From assembly GCA_910589415.1 (NCBI GenBank), contig OU342630.1, positions 18,695,867 through 18,759,866 on the forward strand: a stretch of 64,000 nucleotides of DNA, written 5' to 3'. Origin of the DNA: Malachius bipustulatus (lineage: Eukaryota > Arthropoda > Insecta > Coleoptera > Melyridae). Shown here in pieces: positions 56,660 through 64,000 of this stretch. The position numbers were made by a program, and so were the translations under genes. A model generated the notes under the pieces. That model made no database searches, was not told where the DNA came from, and saw only the letters and a list, made by a program, of their open reading frames with translations. Positions within the stretch are counted from its first letter, which is position 1. Every line of letters starts with the position of its first letter.

Positions 56660-58937
56660 CACCTCTCTTTACCGGGGTAAGGAAAGGATTAAAGATAAAC
56701 CAACTGGAAAAAACACAGGCGTATTTCAAGTTGTTACTATACCCGAAGAAGGGTATGTTTACGGGACAACTAGGTGACGATAAGCTTAGAGAATATGATT
56801 CCGAAATCACGTTCATAAATAACATGAACCTTTCGAGGAAATAAAATAACAATTCTGAACGAACAAACTGTCAACGACATCATTGAATGTTTCATTGAAT
56901 GAATAAAATTTCTCTTATATATGCTTACTAAGGTAACATGCAACTTTCAAAGGGAATAGCGTTAGGTTTACTAAAATTACATGCAACTTAAATATTAAGC
57001 ACTAGGTAATAATTATTCATAAGGTATAAAAATAAAAATATTCATGCTTCATTGCAAAGGTAAAAAAATAAAAGATATGCTAGTAACGGTAGTAACAAGA
57101 TAATTAAGATAACTTTCTTAAACGGTAATTGTTCTTGCCGAACAATGTCGATAAACAAAGGAATAATTTCTAAATAATTAGATACGATGATACGATAAGG
57201 TATGGTTAGAAAATATAAGATAAGATAGATACTATAAGATAAGATACATACTAAGGTAAACAAAATCAATAATACTGTCAGATATCACAGTAATGAATAT
57301 TCTAAAATAAATGAACTTAGAATTCCTAAAAAGGGAAAATCTCCTGAGGTGGGCACGAAACATTTCCCTTGCTGTTGAACGCCGCTCCCCCCGACCAACG
57401 ACAACCCGCGCTCTGCTTTGAAGCATGCCCCGCCACTGAGACAGTGGTGAGCGGAAAAGTCATAGGTAAGATCATCGTGATTGAGTGACAGGTTCCACTA
57501 GCAAACAGGGAGAGTATCGATCCTCAAGGGGGTTGATGCTGCCCAGACTTGGGCATCAAAACATCTATGTACAGGGAAAGATAAATTTTTGGAGTCCACA
57601 AGGGTAATCCATGAGTAATATTTTTCATCTTTGAACCAGTCAAAACTTGACTATGTCGTCGTCTATGCGACTCCATAATGAACGGTTAAGAGAAAGGAAG
57701 TTTGCAGATAATCACTGCGTAGCTTATCAAATAGCGTAATTGCCATAATCTCTTCGATAAATCATCCAATAATCGCACAGATAAACATTCGATAATCGCA
57801 CAGGGAAAACATCAATAATCGCCAGGATTATTAGATAAACATTAAGGTAACGGTAAGATAAATTATCACTCGGTAAGATAAGAAAAATGGAACAACCATT
57901 TTCATCGCTGAGGTAGGGGACATTCGATATCCGTGTTCAAATTCATTTGTGTTAACACCGAATATCTAAAGTCATCTTTGCAAATTCAACACTAGAATTC
58001 ACATAGATTTTTATTTTCCATTTTGGAAAATATTCGCAGAGAAGATAAGTATTGGCTACCATTCTATTATGGTGCTAATAGGTATAGATAAGGTAAGATA
58101 GGGTAATTCCTTTTCTTCGAAAAGAAATTAAAGATAAGAAAGGCACGAAGCTTGGACTAAAGCTTTCGCCTGTCTTTTATCAAGAAGAAAATTGCTAATT
58201 CAATTTTCGTTTTCTTGAAAGATAGGTAAGATAAGGTAGAGATATTCTGTTGTCTTCCGTTGAGGCAACAGAGGGATTTTTCACTTTAGCCATGCAGGGC
58301 GGAAAATCTTAAAGCACCCAAACTTGGAAAGATGGTAGATAAGATAAAAGAAATCTGCTGTCATCTGATTGGACTAGCAGAGCAGTTTTCACTTTAGCAC
58401 GTAGCAGGGCGGAAACTGTCGGGAAAGCACCCGTCTAAAACTAGACGGTAGATAAGATAAAGGTAAAAGATAAGATAAGGTAGATACAACGGCAAGATAG
58501 CGTTTTCTTTAGTTCACTGAACGTAAGAAAATTTAAGAGATAACAATAGACCTGTAAACATAGTCAGACAAGATAGGCGAATAGTTACTTTTCAAGGTAA
58601 TGATTTCAGATAACCAGAAAGATATGGGTTCTCAAAATTTGAGCGATAAAACAGAGTGAGAGCCTGAGGATAGCAGATACCGATCCCAAAATTAGCAACA
58701 TTTTCACCTGTCCGGACACATTCATACAGCTAGTTTCGAGATCCTTGAGAAATGCTTTGAAAGATACGGTATTCATTCTGCATACATTCTTCATTCATTC
58801 CAAGATACGACAAGAAACGGAGCTTTCTCAATTCTCATATTGCTAGACCTCATTCTCTAAACGGATTTTTGTCAAATACAAAAAGAGAGATAAAGGTAGG
58901 CAGGGAAATAAAGTTAAAGAGAAGATATTACAAGGAA
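56660..58937. other. Gypsy 3' internal non-coding region, GATA-rich
   Basis: No frame with similarity to env or other proteins. AGATAAGATA-type words recur on the plus strand at about 57,218-57,250, 57,840-57,885, 58,083-58,105, 58,222-58,240, 58,330-58,345 and 58,445-58,495. Between about 58,140 and 58,460 three related modules share 'gcagggcggaaa', 'ttttcactttagc' and 'aaagcaccc' words, each followed by a GATAAGATAA run. Confidence 0.6.
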
Positions 58938-61900
58938 CTATTCGTCACTTTTCGGCGGGTCTTCGCCTCGATAAGCCTTCAAATCTTTAGAATGCCAGCG
59001 ACCTAGGGGATTGCCTTCTTGGTCTTGTAATTCGTACACTAATTTAGATACTACTTTAGATATTCGACATAGTACGAATTTTGGGGCCAATTTAGCAGCA
59101 AAATTCTTTGCGGCATTCGAAAGTGGGTAAGTATGTTTCCAGACGAGGTCACCCTCGGTGAAAACATCGGGGCGCTTGCGTAAGTCGTAATGTTTCTTAC
59201 TTACTTCGTAAGCTTTCTTAAGCCTATCACGTATATCGCTGAAGATAGAAGGTAATTTAGATATGTCTTGTTCTCGATGAACATAAGACAGATCATCAGG
59301 TAATTCTAGATAATTATCTGAGACTGGACCGTAAAAGGTTCCGTCTACGGGGACATTTCTAGCGAAAAGTAGGAAAGCTGGGGCGTGTTTAGTAACTTCG
59401 CTCACCGATAAGTTAATTGCTTGTGCAATTTTATAAACATTTTTATCCCAATCTTTATGATTGTCACAGATGTAAGACGAGATGGCTGTAAGGATGGTAC
59501 GATTCGTTCTCTCGGTCGGATTCACCTGAGATAAATGCCTGGCGCTATACCACAAATTAACTTCGTAGTTTTTCAGCAAATTAGTAAATAGACTGCTTTT
59601 AAAAATTTGGGCGTTGTCGCAAAGCAGAATCTGGGGCACACCGAAAATTAAGAACACTTGGTTCTCAAGAAATTTTGTGACGGCAGCTGCTGTAGCATTA
59701 GGCATTGGCTTAACCAAAACGAACTTCGAAAACCAATCGGTGACGACTAAAAGTTGGGTGTTTCTAGCCTTAGATCGAGGGAAAGGTCCCATGAAGTCAA
59801 TAGAGAGAAATTGGAAGGGAAAATTGATTTTCTTATAATTACCCATGAGTCCTACGCGAGCAGTGTTTGGGGCTTTGTGTGCTCCACAAACCTGGCAGTT
59901 TCTCACGTACTTTTTGACTGAGATAATCATTTTGGGCCAATAATAAACTTCAGATATTCTCGCCAAAGTTTTACTCACTCCAAAATGCGCAGAAGTTGGA
60001 GGATCATGAAATTGAGCAATTATTTCCTCCCGATTAGGAGTAGGGACAACAATTTTCCAATCGGATAGGTTAGACACGACTTCCACTCGAGGCTTAACAT
60101 GTTTATAAAGAATATTGTCTTTGATGGTAAAGTCAGGGTATTTCTCAGGAAACTCGGTAACTTTGGATACCATGTCTTTATACCAATCGTCAGGTACAAA
60201 GTTTTGGAGAGAGATAGAAGAAATAGAACGGGAAAGATAGTCTGCAGGGACATTGCAAGTGCCTTTTCGATGTTTAATGTCGAAATCAAACTGGCTGAGG
60301 CGTAAACACCATCTAGCTACTCGACCCATAGGATCTTTTAACGTGCGAAGCCAGAGAAGAGAGGCATGATCGGTGTAAACTGTAAAATTTGCACCTTCAA
60401 CATAAGGGCGAAAATATTCTATACCAAAGAGGACACCTAAACATTCTCTTTCGGTAACGGTGTATTTCTTCTCGGCTTTCGAGAGCATTCGACTAGCAAA
60501 AGCAATGGGATGTTCAAAATCTCCCTCAAGTTGAAAAAGCACTGCACCTAACCCGAAATCACTTGCATCCGTCTGTATGCAAAAAGGCTTCGAGAAATCT
60601 GGGCTAGCTAGAACGGGAGCTGTAGTTAGTCGTTCTTTGAGAAGTTTAAAAGCTTGATCAGCTTCTGAGTTCCAAGTTATTGACTGTCCCTTTTTTCGGT
60701 TATGCAGCAGAGCTGAGATAGGAGCACTGATTGTAGAAAAATCCTTTATGAAACGCCTATAATATTGTAAGATACCTAGGACGTGTCTTACTCCAGTGGT
60801 GTTATGAGGAACAGGGGACTCAATAATTGATTTAACTTTCTCTTCACTAACTCGCAATCCGTTTCTATCGATAATAAAACCCAAAAAGGAGAGAGAATCT
60901 CGACAGAAGTGACATTTGTCGAAGTTGACAGTATGACCTTTGTTGGAACAATTCCAACAGGTGACTGCAGAAAGGTTAGTAACTGGGATCTTGGAGTTAC
61001 TAGGTGTAGGTGCACCTTTAGTTGGTGTGCCTCTGGCTTTACGAGAAGAGAAAGAAGCTGGTTCTCCAGAACATGCTAAGTCTGAATTTAAGAGACTTTG
61101 AACCTTCTTAGAGGGAGGGGGACGATATTGTTGGACTATAGTCCTATTATCTTCTAACTTCTTTCCAATTGAAATTATGTCCTGTATGTTGTTTACCTCA
61201 ACAAGGGCAAGATGATTTTGGAAATAAGGATGAAGATTTTTCTTGATGATTTTAAATTGTTCCACTTCTGATGGGGGAGTAGACAATCTCTTAAATAAGC
61301 CTTGCATCGAGGCAACATAGATAGCAACTAACTCAAATTCACCATGAGTTCTTTGTTTGATTTCCTCTAATAGGTCATCATCGTAAGAGAGGGGGAGAAA
61401 AGTAATTTTCAATTTATTCTTGAGATCTTCCCAAGAAATAATTGAGCTTGCAACACTGCGAAACCAAATCAGGGCCTTGTCTTCAAAAAGATCCATTGCA
61501 GAATCGAAAAGATCGCGGTCTGAGACATTTCTCGACCTTTGAAGTTCTTTGACCTTTTCTAGAAATTGGATCAAATTATCCTTAGAAGAACCAGAAAATT
61601 TAATATTCCATTTATAAACTGGAACACTAGGTCTAGAATGAGTGGAGACAGTAGAGCCTGATGCACTCTGGGAATTGGATGAGTTATCAGTTTGGTCTAG
61701 GGACTGGTCATTTTTCAGAAGCCATTGACCTTCTAATTCTAGAGCCTCAGAAAATAAATCATCAGCTAAAGCTTTTGCTTCGGGATCTTGATCAAGTTTG
61801 AATCTATTGATTCTAGAGATCACATGATTCAGACGACATTGAATTCTTTGACAGATAGGGTCATTAAGAGACAAGGGAGCGTCCTGTATTTTGATTTTCA

Positions 61901-62102
61901 AATCTGCAAGAGTCTTTTTCACCTCTGCAGAATCTTTGTCAAAGGGGTAGACAGATTCGGAAATAGAAAGAGAATTTTCTTCCCTATTTAACAGGGCACG
62001 AAATTGAATTCGTCTTTTCTCCTGTGTATTAAATGGGACTTGTTTTCTAATCGCTATTTCGTAAGCGAGTTCTTCACTTAATAAAGCTTGAACGGGATTC
62101 AT
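58938..62102 (-). CDS. Gypsy Gag-RNase H-integrase fusion (Gag-Pol with protease and RT palm deleted)
   Basis: 1054 codons without a stop. Residues ~165-325 are a Retrotrans_gag-type capsid region (YKWNIKFSGSSKDNLIQFL; ALIWFRSV). At ~385-393, CWNCSNKGHTV begins a CCHC knuckle whose last Cys is replaced by the junction. From ~394, KCHFCRDSLSFLGFIIDRNG is the RT thumb-side region, so protease and the RT fingers/palm are absent (roughly 400 residues by family length). RNase H follows (TDASDFGLGAVLFQ at ~512; TERECLGV; VYTDHASLLWL; ADYLSR). Integrase has an HHCC domain (~700-745) and D~767, D~828, E~865 (DD35E spacing) with a C-terminal GPY-type region. RNase H and integrase residues look intact. 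The product could not reverse transcribe alone. Confidence 0.9.
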   Translation of the reverse strand: MNPVQALLSEELAYEIAIRKQVPFNTQEKRRIQFRALLNREENSLSISESVYPFDKDSAEVKKTLADLKIKIQDAPLSLNDPICQRIQCRLNHVISRINRFKLDQDPEAKALADDLFSEALELEGQWLLKNDQSLDQTDNSSNSQSASGSTVSTHSRPSVPVYKWNIKFSGSSKDNLIQFLEKVKELQRSRNVSDRDLFDSAMDLFEDKALIWFRSVASSIISWEDLKNKLKITFLPLSYDDDLLEEIKQRTHGEFELVAIYVASMQGLFKRLSTPPSEVEQFKIIKKNLHPYFQNHLALVEVNNIQDIISIGKKLEDNRTIVQQYRPPPSKKVQSLLNSDLACSGEPASFSSRKARGTPTKGAPTPSNSKIPVTNLSAVTCWNCSNKGHTVNFDKCHFCRDSLSFLGFIIDRNGLRVSEEKVKSIIESPVPHNTTGVRHVLGILQYYRRFIKDFSTISAPISALLHNRKKGQSITWNSEADQAFKLLKERLTTAPVLASPDFSKPFCIQTDASDFGLGAVLFQLEGDFEHPIAFASRMLSKAEKKYTVTERECLGVLFGIEYFRPYVEGANFTVYTDHASLLWLRTLKDPMGRVARWCLRLSQFDFDIKHRKGTCNVPADYLSRSISSISLQNFVPDDWYKDMVSKVTEFPEKYPDFTIKDNILYKHVKPRVEVVSNLSDWKIVVPTPNREEIIAQFHDPPTSAHFGVSKTLARISEVYYWPKMIISVKKYVRNCQVCGAHKAPNTARVGLMGNYKKINFPFQFLSIDFMGPFPRSKARNTQLLVVTDWFSKFVLVKPMPNATAAAVTKFLENQVFLIFGVPQILLCDNAQIFKSSLFTNLLKNYEVNLWYSARHLSQVNPTERTNRTILTAISSYICDNHKDWDKNVYKIAQAINLSVSEVTKHAPAFLLFARNVPVDGTFYGPVSDNYLELPDDLSYVHREQDISKLPSIFSDIRDRLKKAYEVSKKHYDLRKRPDVFTEGDLVWKHTYPLSNAAKNFAAKLAPKFVLCRISKVVSKLVYELQDQEGNPLGRWHSKDLKAYRGEDPPKSDE

Positions 62103-62821
62103 GATTGAAATCTACTAAAGTCGGTAAGGTAGGGATCGAAAAAGCTATGGACGATATGATGTATCTTTACACGTAAAGAATTTGTTTTCTACGTTTGACG
62201 TAAAGAATGCCCAGGGATACGTTGCAACACTGCTCGTAGCTTTTGCGCTTGTCAGTACTATTACCAACAGCTGACTGGAAAGTTGGAAGTTAATGGAAAC
62301 CTAACCTAACTTAAATCATGAGAACATGGTAAGATAATTTTCAGGGAGAGATTTTTGGATACAGTTTTCAAAGACAGCTTGACTACAGAGCTCTCATATC
62401 CGAGTATCCTCTCTGTACGGAATTAAGCTTCTCTAAAACATGCTCGAGACATCGCGACGGTATAATCAACCACTCCGTAAGGCTCTCTTGCGAGTTACCC
62501 CTTAGCGGCAGTGTAGCGGTAAGAAAAAGTAGGTATTTTCGCGGCACGGCACTTTGCACAAAATTAATTAGGTAGGTACACATATATTAGGGAGCAATAA
62601 TGCTTAAAACTAAGTCATGCATAGCTTTAAAAAAATACATGCAGTAAGCAACAAGAGAAATTTATATAAATATCAAGTGATATCGCAGACAAATCGTAAA
62701 GTTCAAATAATTATGAGATTTACTTTATGAAAATCCTAGATACATAAAAGCCAAATAAGATAAAGATAAATTGGGTTTCTTAATCCAAAGAAGTAATCGT
62801 TCCACACCGGGGAGTGCCAAT
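62103..62821 (-). other. Gypsy 5' leader
   Basis: 719 bp between the 5' LTR and the Gag start; no conserved frame. Includes the candidate primer-binding site next to the LTR. Identity of the primer tRNA is not resolved. Confidence 0.5.
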
Positions 62822-63844
62822 TGCTGCCTTCGGGCTTATTAGAGTTGCCTTCGTCTAATTCGAATCGACTCTGGGTCAATTAAAATTCGATCGTTGTTGA
62901 TCACTCTGAGCAATAAAAGGTTATGTCACACTTTGCTTACTGATACGACATTTTGCCATCCTTGGAATGTCGTGCCGAGACTGGAGAGCGGGGCCCTGGA
63001 CGAAATCTCAGGATAGGAGACCGTGGTCTCCCTCTGGGGTGGCAGAAAGACTGGTGGATGGAGTCGTGTCCCGTGGGAACACGTGCCTGACACTGGTAGC
63101 GTGGTCGTCCTTTGAGGTTAGATGAAATTCGAAAATATGGGGCTCCGAATGTTGAGATCCAGTATTTAGGGGCAGGTAGCAGCAAAACCTTCAGATAATA
63201 TAGGAGATTCCTTCCATAAAAGCAGATATTCAGACGTAGAAAGTATGAAAACCAATATGGCGTCTGCGAAGACAGGTGGGGTTCAACTCCGTAGATAGGT
63301 TTTCCGACGAAATAAGATAGTACCCCGATTGATAGGGTAGGTAGAAAAGAACTATAACAATATATAAACTCTATTAGAGAAAGTTTTAGATAGTTTGAAC
63401 AATTTACTTACCCGATATAATAAATCGGTTCTTTAGATAAAGAGAAAAGGTAGGGGTGCGACTTGTCGCTTCAAGCACCGAGATTGGAAGACAAACAACC
63501 TGTTCCAGACTCGCGAAAAATGACCAATCCTTTTGCGCAACTCAAAAGGGTGTTAGTTCATCTTCCGAAACTACATCACAGGGACATCTGTGTTTCTAGC
63601 TGATCGAAAGGAAGATGGTATGAAAATAAATTACAGATTGTACTCAAAAGGTAGGGATCTTGAACTTGCCTAGTTTAGTTAGTTTTACCACTCGGCAACA
63701 GGTGGCGATGTTAGTTCGAAATTCATGTCTCAATCAAATAAAGTGGCTAGGTGGATACCTTAATACCAAAGATTTGGATAACGAGGTCCCATTTAATAAT
63801 TTTAAATGGAGCTAATTAAAGGACAAAACCTTAACGACGTTACA
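62822..63844 (-). repeat. 5' LTR of the Gypsy element (1,023 bp)
   Basis: Same ends as the 3' LTR. Aligns to it as 79 + 944 bp, with the join TTGTTGA/TCACTC at 62,900/62,901 where 599 bp are missing. No substitutions seen in the parts I compared. Confidence 0.85.
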
Positions 63845-63848
63845 GTAC
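63845..63848. repeat. Target-site duplication GTAC, right
   Basis: Matches 55,034-55,037. Confidence 0.8.
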
Positions 63849-64000
63849 AGTGCCTTGAACTTGAAAAATCACGATTTTCATTTGTTTATAACTCAAAAAC
63901 TTCTGAATTTAAACACCAACTGTAAAAGCCAATCTTCTTTTCTCTTCTCAGACAATCTGAAAATGCAATAACATAGGAGCATTCCATTTAAAAAAAAAAC
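63849..64000. repeat. Foldback family arm, right flank of the Gypsy insertion
   Basis: GCCTTGAACTTGAAAAATCACG...TTTGTTTATAACTC...CTTCTCAGACAATCTGAAAATG follows the right arm at 15,290-15,430 base by base with few changes, and continues past the window end. Confidence 0.75.

Larger units (their letters stand above)
55038..63844 (-). mobile_element. Ty3/Gypsy LTR retrotransposon, complete insertion with in-frame deletion
   Basis: LTR (55,038-56,659), internal region (56,660-62,821), LTR (62,822-63,844), flanked by GTAC duplications. One Gag-Pol frame on the minus strand (58,938-62,102), a 719-bp leader after the 5' LTR, and a 2.28-kb non-coding, GATA-rich region before the 3' LTR. No env frame. 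A candidate primer site (TGGCACTCCCCGG, minus strand, about 62,807-62,819) lies two bases inside the 5' LTR. A purine tract AAAGAGAGGTG (minus, about 56,660-56,670) abuts the 3' LTR. Inserted into a foldback repeat. Confidence 0.9.

Noticed and set aside
62795..62822. Assigning the Gypsy primer to a specific tRNA
   Set aside because: TGGCACTCCCCGG fits a primer site start, but the longer match does not align with the T-arm spacing of a tRNA I can name.
1..64000. CRISPR arrays, bacterial operons or ribosome binding sites
   Set aside because: No regularly spaced short repeats with unique spacers; the window is clearly eukaryotic (introns, poly(A) signals, LINEs).
1..64000. tRNA genes
   Set aside because: No cloverleaf with matching A and B boxes was recognised by eye; only the 5S-like box C at about 13,940-13,965 suggests a Pol III origin.

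Overview
The window looks like intergenic and intronic DNA from a large, AT-rich, repeat-laden insect genome. The evidence is a secreted cuticle-type protein gene, Penelope-like, I/Jockey/R1-type, Ty3/Gypsy, mariner and Crypton-like remnants, a 5S-rRNA-derived SINE, and many short elements ending in TACAGGGTG. A beetle or another large-genome insect is plausible, but the sequence does not fix the order. Only one host gene can be supported; most of the rest that can be read is transposable-element debris.

Layout. 1-8.0 kb: a Penelope-like terminal repeat next to a (TA)n tract, a decayed mariner end, dispersed repeats, a foldback element and a 301-bp tandem repeat. 8.0-10.1 kb: a truncated Penelope-like element with a GIY-YIG endonuclease, set between (TA)n tracts and copies of a GGATG-motif repeat. 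10.8-11.6 kb: a hAT-like element with an 8-bp target duplication. 12.7-18.2 kb: foldback elements, a 5S-derived SINE and a THAP-like exon fragment. 20.3-21.8 kb: a non-LTR retrotransposon fragment cut off at (TA)n. 22.0-24.3 kb: a 1.09-kb tandem duplication ending in a long hairpin. 25.2-30.8 kb: a minute retroposon insertion, a Crypton-like exon, foldbacks and a LINE 3' fragment. 30.9-35.8 kb: a nearly complete but decayed I-type LINE. 36.9-37.75 kb: a clean 5'-truncated LINE with a target duplication. 38.3-43.9 kb: a solo LTR, twin foldbacks flanking a second Crypton-like exon, a further large palindrome carrying a nested MITE, and a mariner/DUF4817 remnant.

44.8-52.2 kb is the host gene: a TATA box, a first exon coding only Met-Lys, a 6.67-kb intron carrying two long palindromes, a solo LTR and a TE fragment, then a second exon. 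Splicing gives a 188-residue secreted protein with a normal signal peptide and low-complexity Pro/Gly/Gln/Ser/Tyr composition.

53.2-54.7 kb holds unassigned GC-richer sequence that may be LTR-derived. 55,038-63,844 is a complete Ty3/Gypsy insertion on the minus strand. Its LTRs look identical where they overlap, it is flanked by GTAC duplications, and it interrupts a foldback repeat. Its single 1054-codon frame joins Gag directly to the RT thumb, RNase H and integrase, with protease and the RT catalytic palm deleted in frame.

The most unusual signals are (i) hammerhead-ribozyme-like cores with compensating stem changes in two diverged Penelope-like terminal repeats, (ii) the in-frame-deleted but still open Gypsy polyprotein, and (iii) modular full-length palindromes that share a core and differ in their outer arms.
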